Of a stretch of DNA of 20,572 bases, positions 1 through 6,937 are shown piece after piece. Origin of the DNA: Oscillospiraceae bacterium (GTDB lineage Bacteria; Bacillota; Clostridia; Oscillospirales; Oscillospiraceae); assembly GCA_029067025.1 (NCBI GenBank), contig JAIEFH010000283.1:1-20572 (forward strand). Direction: 5' to 3'. The notes beneath the pieces were generated by a model. That model had not been told where the DNA came from, made no database searches, and worked only from the letters and a program-made list of their open reading frames with translations. Position 1 is the stretch's first letter; each line of letters opens with the position of its first letter. Both the position numbers and the translations under genes were made by a program.

Positions 1-257
1 GTGTCCTCGATCTTCTGTGCGGGCGTCCCCGCAGGGAAAAACTTGGCGATGCGGCTCTTGGGCATTTTGAATTGCTCCACCTGGTTGGGCTTTTCCTCCT
101 GCATGATGGAGAGGATCACGTCTGCGTTCAGCTTGCCCTTTTTCAGAGAAGTCACGCATTTTGATGGCTTGGGCGTGAGAGGGGGTGCAGTCCTCGACGG
201 ACATGGTTTCCAGCAAATCCTTTTGCTCGTTCTCGGTCAGGTAATCAGGCGGGAAAG
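1..257 (-). pseudogene. parB/Spo0J-like partition protein fragment, frameshifted
   Basis: Read on the minus strand, about 257 down to 150 gives a sense stretch containing PPDYLTENEQKDLLETMSVE and then HAQAIKM. The reading frame then has to change near 135-146, at a run of Ts/As, to continue as LNADVILSIMQEEKPNQVEQ and AKFFPAGTPAQKIED up to the window edge. This wording resembles the middle and C-terminal part of ParB/Spo0J-family proteins carried by clostridial integrative and conjugative elements; that family call is from memory, not a search. The 5' part is missing: the similarity stops at about 255, where a different gene fragment on the other strand begins. With a frameshift and no start it cannot make a full protein. 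The 3' end lies outside the window. Confidence 0.6.
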
Positions 258-350
258 TTTCTGTTGGACATGATTCGCCACCCCAATACCCAGGTGCAGA
301 CCTATGTGACCACATCAAATCTAATGGTTCGGGAATCAACTGTGCGGTAA
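252..350 (+). pseudogene. 3' remnant of a LacI-family transcriptional regulator
   Basis: The plus strand reads GKFLLDMIRHPNTQVQTYVT, then TSNLMVRESTVR, then TAA at 348-350. This is the usual end of LacI/GalR-family regulators, where the last helix is followed by a strand of the form 'PxxxVQTYVxxxNLMVRESTV'. The intact regulator at 5807 has an equivalent tail, with VQTYTALPRLLLRGTT. Only about 32 codons remain. Upstream the frame runs into the antisense of the parB fragment with no start or domain. It is therefore a stub left by a deletion or an insertion, with the breakpoint near 250-260. Confidence 0.7.
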
Positions 351-381
351 AATGGCGGCATAGAAAAACATGGCAAGCAGG

Positions 382-401
382 GCATGATGGTACCATCATG
401 C
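382..401. repeat. perfect 20-bp palindrome
   Basis: The 10-bp half GCATGATGGT at 382-391 is followed directly by its exact reverse complement ACCATCATGC at 392-401, with no spacer. It sits 3 bp from the terminator hairpin that follows. An uninterrupted dyad of this size fits a dimeric repressor operator or a site-specific recombination/resolution site better than an RNA terminator, because it has no loop. Which of these it is cannot be decided from the sequence. Confidence 0.6.
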
Positions 402-441
402 GAAAAATGAACGTCCTGCCGCTGGGCAGGACGTTCATTTT
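402..441. terminator. bidirectional intrinsic terminator, 17-bp stem
   Basis: Arms at 404-420 and 425-441 are perfectly complementary over 17 bp (AAAATGAACGTCCTGCC and its reverse complement) around a GCTG loop. Because the arms end in A and T runs, each strand ends in Us. The minus strand ends in five Ts, giving a plausible stop for the malEFG-GH13 operon, whose last codon is at 627-629. The plus strand ends in TTTTGCTTGTT, which fits the end of the former lacI gene at 350. Confidence 0.8.
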
Positions 442-481
442 GCTTGTTGGGGAAGCCTCCCAAATTGTGAGGTGGGAGACG

Positions 482-559
482 ATGGAATTAGTTGGGCAGC
501 GGCTGAGACTTTTGCGGAAGAAGGCACATCTGACACAGGCAAAAATGGCACAGCTGATC
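482..559 (+). pseudogene. N-terminal stub of an XRE-family (HTH_3) regulator
   Basis: An ATG at 482-484 with an upstream GAGGTGGGAG Shine-Dalgarno opens the sequence MELVGQRLRLLRKKAHLTQA followed by KMAQLI. This is the first helix and the start of the recognition unit of a Cro/cI-type helix-turn-helix. After residue 26 the expected continuation (second half of the HTH, then the C-terminal domain) is absent. The open frame runs on to 763, but only as antisense of the GH13 gene. I read this as a truncated regulator, probably from the same mobile-element debris as the parB fragment. The 560-626 segment is unassigned; its minus strand has a short sense stretch (SITVNTRKGVYVSDQ) that may be another fragment. 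Confidence 0.55.
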
Positions 560-626
560 GCTGACATATACGCCCTTGCGGGTGTTCACGGTGATGGAAA
601 GCGGATTATCTGTTGGCATCACACCA

Positions 627-2348
627 TCACAGTTCCCTCCAGACGGCATAGCCAAAGGGCCCCAACTGTCCCGGTTCCCAGCCCTGTGCCAGTACCGGCG
701 GCGCGGCGGGGGCGGCATCTGCCAGGGAAACCGTTTGGGCCCCCGCGTTCAGCGCCACGGTAACCGCTCTGCCGCCTAGCCTGCGCTCATAAACGTACAG
801 CCGGCCGTCGGCACCAAGCGTTTTCCAGGAACCCAGCGTCAGAACATCGTCTTGCCGCCGCAGGGCAATGAGCCGCTGAAGGAATTCCCGCAGATCATAG
901 AGAGGGCTGTCCCAGAGCATTGGTCCGCGATATTCCACTTCGCTTGCGCCGCTCACGCCTAACTCATCCCCATAAAATACACAGGGCGTACCCGGGGCGG
1001 TAAACAGGAACACCTCCGCCAGCCGCAGGCGGCGGATGTCCCCGCCGCACAGGGACAGGAAACGGCTGACGTCATGGCTGTCCAGCAGATTGAGTTGGCC
1101 CTGCACAATCCCGGTGGGATAGCGGTGCAGCATCTGGGCGATCCGGGCGCTGAACTGGGCGGCATCAATGCTTCCGGCGGCGAAGAAATCCCGGCAGTGC
1201 TTTCGGAAGTCGTAGTTCATGGCCGAATCGAACATATCGCCCCGCAGCCAGCTTTCGGCGTTCTCCCAAATCTCCCCGATCATTACGCTGTCTGGGTTGA
1301 TAGCCTTGGCCGTACGCCTAAAAGCCCGCCAGAACTCCCGATCCACCTCGTTGGCCACGTCCAGCCGCCAGCCGTCTACATGGAATTCCCTGATCCAGTG
1401 GGCGCAGACCTTCATGAAGTAATCCCGCACCTCTGGGTTGGAGGTGTTGAGTTTGGGCATTTTGGGCTCGTAGGCAAAACTGGCGTAGCTGGGGGCCGTG
1501 CCTTTGGCTGGGCGTACCACAGGGAAGGCCAGGTCATAAAACCAGTCCTTGTATTGAGAGCGCTCCCCATTGCGCACCACATCGTCGAACGCGAAAAAGT
1601 ACCAGCTGCAGTGGTTAAATACCCCGTCGATTACTACGCGAAGCCCCAAACTGTGCGCCTGTTTCACCAACTCCCGGAAATCCTCGTCAGTCCCCAAATC
1701 GGGGGAGATGTGGAAATAATCCAGCAGGTCATATTTGTGGTACTCTCCGGCAGTAAAAATGGGGTTGAGATAGACGCAGTTGAAGCCCAGGCCCGCGATA
1801 TAGTCCAGATTTTCGGTGATTCCCCGGATGGCGCCGCCCAGCCGGGACTTCAGGGTGAGCCCGTTTTCCCAGGCGGTTTCGGAGGGCGTGCCTCGTAGGC
1901 TTCTTCTTCCCGACGCGAAGCTGTCCGGGAAAATGTTGTACACCACCGCCCGCTTCAGCCACTGGGACACCGTGCTGATCTCCTCCCGGCGGAGGAAGGG
2001 GTACTGATAGAACTCGCTGCGCTCCGACGGGAGCCGGGCGGAGAAAATGTCGGCGTATAAGTAGAGGGCTTCGTCCGCGCTTGTCAGCTCGAAATAGTAG
2101 CATACACGGGTATAGGGGCTGTCAAAGGTGATCTCATAGTAGTCAAAGTCCAGTTCATGGGCGGTGCGTTCCATTTCCAAAGGAGTGAAGCGGATGGGGT
2201 CGTCCGGCTGAACCCGGTCGCCGTACCAGAGGACACAGCGCTCCAGCTCTCCGGCCGCGCAGCGCAGGCGGATGGTAAGGGACCGCTCACTGTTGGCAAA
2301 GGCATATTGGGACAGCGGGATGTGGGTCACCGCCTGTCGTGTAATCAT
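627..2348 (-). CDS. GH13 alpha-amylase family enzyme (neopullulanase/cyclomaltodextrinase type)
   Basis: Predicted cytoplasmic hydrolase of alpha-1,4 (and possibly alpha-1,6) bonds in maltodextrins or cyclodextrins; no signal peptide is visible. Numbering from the chosen start (573 aa), residues ~1-120 look like a CBM34-type N-domain and ~130-495 are the TIM barrel. The four GH13 regions are present: DGVFNH (241-246), GWRLDVANE with nucleophile D330, GEIWE with acid/base E359, and LLDSHD with D426. A C-terminal beta domain follows. The length fits neopullulanases (~580 aa). The ATG at 2346-2348 is preferred over the one two codons upstream because AAGGA lies 7 nt before it but only 1-2 nt before the other. 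It is the last gene of the malEFG operon, 25 bp after malG, so it would process the imported sugar. Exact specificity within GH13_20 is uncertain. Confidence 0.92.
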   Translation of the reverse strand: MITRQAVTHIPLSQYAFANSERSLTIRLRCAAGELERCVLWYGDRVQPDDPIRFTPLEMERTAHELDFDYYEITFDSPYTRVCYYFELTSADEALYLYADIFSARLPSERSEFYQYPFLRREEISTVSQWLKRAVVYNIFPDSFASGRRSLRGTPSETAWENGLTLKSRLGGAIRGITENLDYIAGLGFNCVYLNPIFTAGEYHKYDLLDYFHISPDLGTDEDFRELVKQAHSLGLRVVIDGVFNHCSWYFFAFDDVVRNGERSQYKDWFYDLAFPVVRPAKGTAPSYASFAYEPKMPKLNTSNPEVRDYFMKVCAHWIREFHVDGWRLDVANEVDREFWRAFRRTAKAINPDSVMIGEIWENAESWLRGDMFDSAMNYDFRKHCRDFFAAGSIDAAQFSARIAQMLHRYPTGIVQGQLNLLDSHDVSRFLSLCGGDIRRLRLAEVFLFTAPGTPCVFYGDELGVSGASEVEYRGPMLWDSPLYDLREFLQRLIALRRQDDVLTLGSWKTLGADGRLYVYERRLGGRAVTVALNAGAQTVSLADAAPAAPPVLAQGWEPGQLGPFGYAVWREL

Positions 2349-2373
2349 AGGCATTTCCTTTCCATAAAGAGGG

Positions 2374-3216
2374 TCATTCCTTTACGCCGCCGGCGGTGAG
2401 ACCGGACACCATGTACTTCTGAATCTTGAAAAAGATCAGCAGCAGCGGCAGCGAGGCCAGCATGGACGCGGCGGTGAATACCGACCAGTTCCGGCTGTAA
2501 TCGTTGGACTGGAGCTGGTACAGCCCACCCGCCAGGGAATAGGACTGGCTGTCCAGCAGGAAGGTGGTGGCGAACAGGTACTCGTTCCACACGGTGATGA
2601 GCACCATGACGCAGGTGACGATGATGGCGGGCCGGGCCAGGGGCAGGACGATGCGCACGATCATCTGAAGGTCGCCGGCGCCGTCGATTTTGGACGCCTC
2701 CTCAATCTCCTTTGGGATGGTGTCAAAATAGCCCTTCATGTTCCAGATGGCGAATACGCACATGGAGCCGGCGTAAATCACTACCAGCCCGCCGTGGGTG
2801 TTGAGGGTGTTGGTCAGCCGCAGCACCCGGAACAGGGCGAACATGGACAGCACCTGGGGGAAGGCGTTGAGCACCAGCAGCAAGCGCAGCATCCCCCGCC
2901 GCCCCGCAAAGCGCCACCGGGAGGCGGCATAGGCCATGGGCACCGCGCACAGCATCGCCAGGGCAATGGTGCCGGCACTGAGGATCAGCGAGTTTTTCAG
3001 CCAGCGCAGAAAGGGCTTGTCAAACAGAATGGCCCGGTAGTTTTCCAGCGTGGGGTCTTTTGGCAGGAAGGACAGGCTGCCGGACAGCGCCGTCCCCTGG
3101 CCGCTGAAGGAGATGGACAGGGCGTACAGCACCGGCACCAGGGTTACCAGGCACAGGAGGATGAAGGCAGCGTTCAGCAGGGCCAGTCTGGCCGCGTTTT
3201 TCCGTTTGTTCCTCAT
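2374..3216 (-). CDS. MalG-like sugar ABC transporter permease
   Basis: Inner-membrane subunit of a CUT1 carbohydrate importer, 280 aa, with about six hydrophobic segments beginning at residues ~10-35. The cytoplasmic EAA loop (about 171-198) reads EIEEASKIDGAGDLQ...VLPLARPAI and matches the MalG consensus that contacts the ATPase. I place the start at the ATG at 3214-3216, which has GGGAGGA 7 nt upstream. An upstream TTG at 3220-3222 sits against the SD and overlaps the malF stop. This leaves a 2-nt gap after malF (stop at 3219-3221), so the two genes are probably translationally coupled. The substrate is inferred as malto-oligosaccharides from the GH13 gene downstream; another glucan cannot be excluded. 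Confidence 0.93.
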   Translation of the reverse strand: MRNKRKNAARLALLNAAFILLCLVTLVPVLYALSISFSGQGTALSGSLSFLPKDPTLENYRAILFDKPFLRWLKNSLILSAGTIALAMLCAVPMAYAASRWRFAGRRGMLRLLLVLNAFPQVLSMFALFRVLRLTNTLNTHGGLVVIYAGSMCVFAIWNMKGYFDTIPKEIEEASKIDGAGDLQMIVRIVLPLARPAIIVTCVMVLITVWNEYLFATTFLLDSQSYSLAGGLYQLQSNDYSRNWSVFTAASMLASLPLLLIFFKIQKYMVSGLTAGGVKE

Positions 3217-3218
3217 GT

Positions 3219-4103
3219 TCAATCCTCCCGGAGGCTGCGGTTGGTCAGGATGGAAAACAGGATGATGACCACGAACAGCAGCATACTCACCGCGCTGGAA
3301 AGCCCGTAGTTGTTGGACGCGAAGGCGTTTTGGTGGGCGTAGGTGATGACCGTGTTCAGCGTGGCCCCGGTCATATAGCCCCGCTGCTGGGTGAGCAGAT
3401 AGATGATGTCGAACTGCTTGAAGGTAATGAAGGTGGTCATCACCGCCGCCGGGGCGATGATAGGCCGGACGGCGGGAACGGTGATGGACCAGGTGCGCAC
3501 CCAGAAGCCGGTCCCGTCCAGGGTGGCGCTCTCATAGAGGCTGGTGTCCACGCTCTGGAGCGCCCCGTCGATGGTGGAAATCATGAAGGGCAGGGCCATC
3601 CACAGGTTCAGCGCCATGCAGGAGATAAAGGCGATGGCGTTGCTGGCCAGAAAATCCACCTTGTCAAAGCCCAGTACCGACAGGAACTTGTTGAGGATGC
3701 CGAACTCGGTGTTGAACATCCCCACCCGCCACAGCAGGATGGAGATATAGGCGGGCACCGCCCAGGGCACCATGAGCAGGGTCTTGTACACCCGGCTCAG
3801 CTTCAGGCCGGGCGCGTTCAGCCCCAGGGCGATGAAGAACCCCGCCCCGATCTGGATGACCATGTTGAACACCGTCCAGACCAGCGTAGTGGCCAGGGCG
3901 GACAAAAAGCCGGAGTCGAATTTGAACAGTGCCCGGACATAGTTGTCAAGGCCGATGACCTGATAATCCGCCCAGTGGTACAGATTCATGTTGGTCAACG
4001 AGATCCAGCCCGTATAGACGATGGGGAAGGCGATGACAATGAGGATCAGCAGCAGGGCGGGGACGCAGTAGAGCCAGGGCTTCCATCTCAATTTTTGTTT
4101 CAT
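3219..4103 (-). CDS. MalF-like sugar ABC transporter permease
   Basis: First permease of the CUT1 importer, 294 aa. It is the short MalF type common in Gram-positives, without the large periplasmic P2 loop of E. coli MalF. Hydrophobic segments start at ~10-35 (LYCVPALLLILIVIAFPIVY). The EAA loop at about 188-217 reads SLYESATLDGTGFWVRTWSI and then TVPAVRPII. I prefer the ATG at 4101-4103: AGG of AGGTGAAACAG lies 8 nt before it. The GTG three codons upstream overlaps that SD. The SD is weaker than those of its neighbours. It is separated from malE by a 208-bp structured intergenic region, a usual arrangement for producing more binding protein than permease. Confidence 0.93.
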   Translation of the reverse strand: MKQKLRWKPWLYCVPALLLILIVIAFPIVYTGWISLTNMNLYHWADYQVIGLDNYVRALFKFDSGFLSALATTLVWTVFNMVIQIGAGFFIALGLNAPGLKLSRVYKTLLMVPWAVPAYISILLWRVGMFNTEFGILNKFLSVLGFDKVDFLASNAIAFISCMALNLWMALPFMISTIDGALQSVDTSLYESATLDGTGFWVRTWSITVPAVRPIIAPAAVMTTFITFKQFDIIYLLTQQRGYMTGATLNTVITYAHQNAFASNNYGLSSAVSMLLFVVIILFSILTNRSLRED

Positions 4104-4124
4104 CTGTTTCACCTGTTCAGCGAA

Positions 4125-4151
4125 GGGGGACGGCGGAAACCGCCGCCCCCC
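4125..4151 (-). terminator. GC-rich hairpin just upstream of malF (attenuator or mRNA stabiliser)
   Basis: CGGCGG (4131-4136) pairs with CCGCCG (4140-4145) around AAA. After one A/C mismatch, GGGGG (4125-4129) pairs with CCCCC (4147-4151). On the minus strand it lies about 20 nt before the malF start and is not followed by a U run. It is therefore more likely a stabilising or attenuating stem than a complete terminator. It is the malF-proximal part of a longer structured intergenic region. Confidence 0.6.
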
Positions 4152-4169
4152 GGGTTGCTTCGTATTTGC

Positions 4170-4279
4170 GCCGCGTTACGCGTATTCACGCTTCGCCTGT
4201 TCGCGACGCGCGGCTTCCTTCCGACTCGGACTGGTCTTGGCCCGCTGGCGCGGGCCTGCGCTCGTCCTCGCTCCAGTCC
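4170..4279 (-). repeat. structured malE-malF intergenic element (two further stem-loops)
   Basis: Two consecutive fold-backs fill most of the gap. Stem 1 pairs GCCGCGTTACGCG (4170-4182) imperfectly with CGCGACGCGCGGC (4202-4214). Stem 2 pairs GGACTGG (4228-4234) with CCAGTCC (4273-4279) and encloses a perfect inner hairpin, GGCCCGC (4239-4245) with GCGGGCC (4250-4256) around TGGC. No convincing ORF is present. The composition and the nested, modular structure suggest a dispersed repeat (REP/BIME-like) inserted between binding-protein and permease genes. That it recurs elsewhere in the genome is inference. Confidence 0.5.
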
Positions 4280-4311
4280 ATCCGCGCTGCTCACGACGGC
4301 TCCGCGCTATT

Positions 4312-5583
4312 CTACTGCATATCGGCGACGGCCTGTTCCGCCGCGGCCTGGGCGTCCGCCGCAGCCTGGGCGGGGTCGGCGCCGTTCTTGTTGATGGCGG
4401 TGAGCATGGCCTCCGCCGGACCCCACATGGCGTTCATCTCGGGGATATTGGGCATGGGCCGGGCGGTGGAGGCGGTCTTTTGGATGACGGCAATCATCTC
4501 ATTGGACGCCACCTGAGGGTCGTCATAGGACTTGTTGTTGGCGGGGGCGCAGCCGGACTTGTTGGCCAGATCCACGCCCACCTCCGGGGAGGCCATGGCG
4601 GTGAGCACCTTGGCGACGGCGTCCTTCTTGTCCGCCAGCGCCGTTTTCAGTACGCCCACGCCCTGGATGCCGGAGAAGGGGGCCAGCCCATTGCCGTTGG
4701 GCAGCTTGATGTCGGACAGGGAAGCCACGCCGTAGTCAATGCCGGCGGCCTCGATGCCGGACACCAGCCAGGGCCCGCCGATGATGGCGGCGGCCTTGCC
4801 CTCGTTGAACAGGGTGGTGACGGTGTTGTAGTCGCCGTCCGCCTGGAGCGCGCCGAACTTCCGGTTGTACTCCGCGGCCTCAATGGTCTTGGGGTCGTTC
4901 AGGCCGGGCTTGCCATCCTCGTCGATGATGTAGCCGCCGAAGCCGTAGATGAAGGGGGAGACGTTGTAAGCGCCGGTGTGCTGGTTGACCACGGCGTAGG
5001 TGCCCGCGGCGGCGTCCGTGTGGGCCACCATGTAGTCGTACAGCTCCTCGGTGGTGCCGGGAATATCCCCTTCCCACAGGGCCTTGTTGTAGAGGAGCAC
5101 CAGCGTCTCAAAGTACACCGGGAGCAGGTACTGCGTGCCGCCGATCTGCCCAGCCTCCACGGTCATGGACAGGTGGTCGGCCAAAACGGAGGTGTCGATC
5201 ACATCGGAGAGAGGGGCCAGGATGTCCATGGCCACGAAGGTGCCCAGCACGTCGTGGGCGTAGAAGTACAGGTCGGGGGCATTGGCGGCGTCGCTGCCGT
5301 ACAGCTTCAACTGGTTGGGCATATCGGTCTTTTTCTCAAAGACCACGGTGATCTGGTCGTCCGCCAGTTGGGCGTTGACCTGGTCGGCGATGGTCTGCAT
5401 GATACCCTCGTCCCCGTCGTGCCAGACGGTGACCGTGACGGGGTCCTTTGGCGTGTCGGGGGAATCGGCACCCTGCGAGGGGCCGGTGACGGGATCGGAC
5501 GCCTGGGACTGGGGCTGGGAGCATCCGGCCAACGCGCCGAGACACAGCGCCAGGGCCAGCAGCAGAGCGATGCCTTTCTTCAT
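4312..5583 (-). CDS. MalE-like extracellular sugar-binding lipoprotein
   Basis: Substrate-binding subunit of the CUT1 importer, 423 aa, exported and anchored by lipid. The N-terminus has KK, a hydrophobic core and the lipobox LAGC, so the mature protein begins at Cys21. A Ser/Asp/Pro-rich linker follows, then the SBP fold starting at VTVTVWHDGDEGIMQTIADQ. Bacterial maltose/maltodextrin-binding signatures follow: a LKLYGSDAANAPDLYFYAHD segment, PLSDVID, YLLPVYFETLVLLYNK and IIGGPWLVSGIEAAGIDYGV. The ATG at 5581-5583 has GGAAGGAGAA upstream. First gene of the malEFG-GH13 operon, transcribed from a promoter at about 5708-5737 with a ~115-nt leader that carries a cre-like operator. The exact sugar is inferred from context. 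Confidence 0.93.
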   Translation of the reverse strand: MKKGIALLLALALCLGALAGCSQPQSQASDPVTGPSQGADSPDTPKDPVTVTVWHDGDEGIMQTIADQVNAQLADDQITVVFEKKTDMPNQLKLYGSDAANAPDLYFYAHDVLGTFVAMDILAPLSDVIDTSVLADHLSMTVEAGQIGGTQYLLPVYFETLVLLYNKALWEGDIPGTTEELYDYMVAHTDAAAGTYAVVNQHTGAYNVSPFIYGFGGYIIDEDGKPGLNDPKTIEAAEYNRKFGALQADGDYNTVTTLFNEGKAAAIIGGPWLVSGIEAAGIDYGVASLSDIKLPNGNGLAPFSGIQGVGVLKTALADKKDAVAKVLTAMASPEVGVDLANKSGCAPANNKSYDDPQVASNEMIAVIQKTASTARPMPNIPEMNAMWGPAEAMLTAINKNGADPAQAAADAQAAAEQAVADMQ

Positions 5584-5603
5584 GAGGATTCTCCTTCCTT
5601 TAT

Positions 5604-5613
5604 AAAACGTTTT
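5604..5613. promoter_or_regulatory. cre-like LacI-family operator in the malE leader
   Basis: AAAACGTTTT is a perfect 10-bp dyad with the central CG typical of LacI/GalR/CcpA sites. Within ATAAAACGTTTTCG, 11 of 14 positions fit the published cre consensus TGWAARCGYTWWCA. It lies about 90 nt downstream of the predicted malE transcription start, so it would act as a roadblock. Its likely ligand is the regulator encoded at 5807 and/or CcpA. Confidence 0.65.
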
Positions 5614-5670
5614 CGTGTTTTTCTGTGGTGTGGTATGAGATGGCCATTTCTCATGAATTAAACAATATGC

Positions 5671-5699
5671 TTGCTTTTTCCCGCAAGTTCTTGTAAAAT
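5671..5699 (+). promoter_or_regulatory. candidate promoter of the divergent lacI-type gene
   Basis: TTGCTT at 5671-5676 and TAAAAT at 5694-5699 are spaced by 17 bp on the plus strand. Transcription from here would run through the malE promoter region towards the regulator start at 5807, giving a ~100-nt leader. It is a moderate match only. Confidence 0.4.
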
Positions 5700-5701
5700 C
5701 T

Positions 5702-5749
5702 AAGGGAAGTATAGCACCCGTTGATTTGTGGTGTCAACGGATTTCCCTT
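5702..5749 (-). promoter_or_regulatory. malE promoter embedded in nested inverted repeats
   Basis: On the minus strand, -35 TTGACA (5732-5737) and -10 TATACT (5708-5713) are separated by 18 bp. An inner dyad, CCGTTGA (5718-5724) and TCAACGG (5734-5740), overlaps the -35 box. An outer dyad, AAGGGAA (5702-5708) and TTCCCTT (5743-5749), touches the -10. The dyads suggest one or two regulators binding on top of the promoter, in addition to the cre-like sites. Transcription should start near 5701. Confidence 0.65.
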
Positions 5750-5770
5750 CGTCCAACTCCACAAATTCAG

Positions 5771-5780
5771 AAAGCGTTTT
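5771..5780. promoter_or_regulatory. second cre-like operator next to the regulator start
   Basis: AAAGCGTTTT, with central CG at 5775-5776, fits 11 of 14 positions of TGWAARCGYTWWCA when read as AGAAAGCGTTTTAC. It lies 26 bp before the regulator's ATG and 167 bp, centre to centre, from the site in the malE leader. That distance is close to a whole number of helical turns, so DNA looping and autoregulation are plausible. Confidence 0.6.
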
Positions 5781-5806
5781 ACTAAAAATCGGAGCGGAGG
5801 ATCGCC

Positions 5807-6823
5807 ATGGCAGCTACCATCAAAGACATTGCCCGGGAGGCGGGCGTGTCCATCGCCACCGTCAGCAAGGTCATCAACGATCGGATCCATGTGGCCCCAG
5901 CCACTCGGGAGCGGGTGCTCCGGGTGATGGACAAGCTCAACTACGCGCCAAACGCGTCCGCGGCCAACCTGGCCAGGCGCTCCAGCAAGAATGTGCTGTA
6001 TGCCGACCGGTTCTATAAGGGCCTGCCCTATGAGAATCCCCATATGTTTGACATCATCTGCGGCGTCAGCCACGAGCTGAGCCGGAAGGGCTACCGGCTG
6101 TCCCTGCTCAATCTGGATTCCTGCGGGAAAAAGCCGGAGGCGGCGCTGGAGGAGGCCATCCTCAGCCGGGTGGCGGACGGCATCATCGTCAATTCGGCGT
6201 TTGCCACCGCCCGGATGGAGCGGCTGCTGCTGAGGCATGACTTCCCGCAGATCTGCATCGGGGAGCCCCGGTTCGATACCATCCTGTCCTGGATCGACAC
6301 CAATCATACCCTGTCCTCAAACCTCGCCGTGGAGCATCTGGTGTCCACCGGCTGCCGTACCCTGGCCTTTATGGGCGGGCGGGAGGAGGATCACATCTTC
6401 ATGGACCGCCTGCGGGGCTTCCGCTCCGCCATGGAGCGGCGGGGGCTGGAACTCCGGGAGGAGTACATCACCTACAATCCGCCTGATGTGGAGGCGATTT
6501 TCCGCTCCGCCGCCGCCCTGCTGGAGCTGCCCCAGCCGCCGGACGGCATCATCTGCACCAACAGCCTGATGGCGGTGGGTACCATGCGGGCCATCCAGGC
6601 CAGGGGGCTGGACATCCCCGGGCAGGTGTCGCTGATCGCCTTTGACGACCATCCCTACTCGCCCATGGTATCCCCCCAGCCCACCATCATCGACATCGAC
6701 CTGTTCAGCTTGGGCGTCCATGCCGGAAACCTGCTGCTGAAAAAAATCCGGGACCCGGCCATGCTGGTGCAGACCTATACCGCGCTGCCCCGCCTGCTGC
6801 TGAGGGGGACCACCCGCCCATAG
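5807..6823 (+). CDS. LacI-family transcriptional regulator of the mal locus
   Basis: Predicted 338-aa sugar-responsive repressor or activator. The N-terminal HTH (residues ~4-23) reads TIKDIAREAGVSIATVSKVI and is followed by the hinge NYAPNASAANLARR, which inserts in the minor groove at central CG sites. Residues ~60-330 form the periplasmic-binding-protein-like sensor domain, with GIIVNSAF, DGIICTNSLMAVGTMRAIQ and VSLIAFDDHPYSPMVSPQPT typical of the family. The ATG has GGAGG 7 nt upstream. It is transcribed divergently from malE with two cre-like sites in the shared 223-bp intergenic region, so it almost certainly controls the malEFG-GH13 operon and itself. The effector, probably maltose or a maltodextrin, is inferred. 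Confidence 0.93.
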   Translation: MAATIKDIAREAGVSIATVSKVINDRIHVAPATRERVLRVMDKLNYAPNASAANLARRSSKNVLYADRFYKGLPYENPHMFDIICGVSHELSRKGYRLSLLNLDSCGKKPEAALEEAILSRVADGIIVNSAFATARMERLLLRHDFPQICIGEPRFDTILSWIDTNHTLSSNLAVEHLVSTGCRTLAFMGGREEDHIFMDRLRGFRSAMERRGLELREEYITYNPPDVEAIFRSAAALLELPQPPDGIICTNSLMAVGTMRAIQARGLDIPGQVSLIAFDDHPYSPMVSPQPTIIDIDLFSLGVHAGNLLLKKIRDPAMLVQTYTALPRLLLRGTTRP

Positions 6824-6850
6824 GCTGCGGCATTGGCGGTTTCTGAACAT

Positions 6851-6892
6851 AAAAAAGGCAGCTGATTTTCTGTTAAGAGAAATCGCCGCCTT
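6851..6892 (-). terminator. intrinsic terminator for the minus-strand membrane-protein gene
   Basis: AAGGC(A)GC(T)GATTT on the left pairs with AAATC(GCC)GCCTT on the right across an imperfect stem. On the minus strand the stem is followed by a run of six Ts (6856-6851), which fits termination after the gene ending at 6938. It also separates that gene from the convergent lacI-type gene ending at 6823. The plus strand lacks a U run. Confidence 0.65.
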
Positions 6893-6937
6893 AGATAAAA
6901 ATATTTAGCTACTGATTGAAGTTTGATTCGCTCTGTC

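Noticed and set aside
398..763. 121-codon open frame covering the XRE stub
   Set aside because: Only the 26 codons from 482 are protein-like; the rest is antisense to the GH13 gene end and has random-looking composition.
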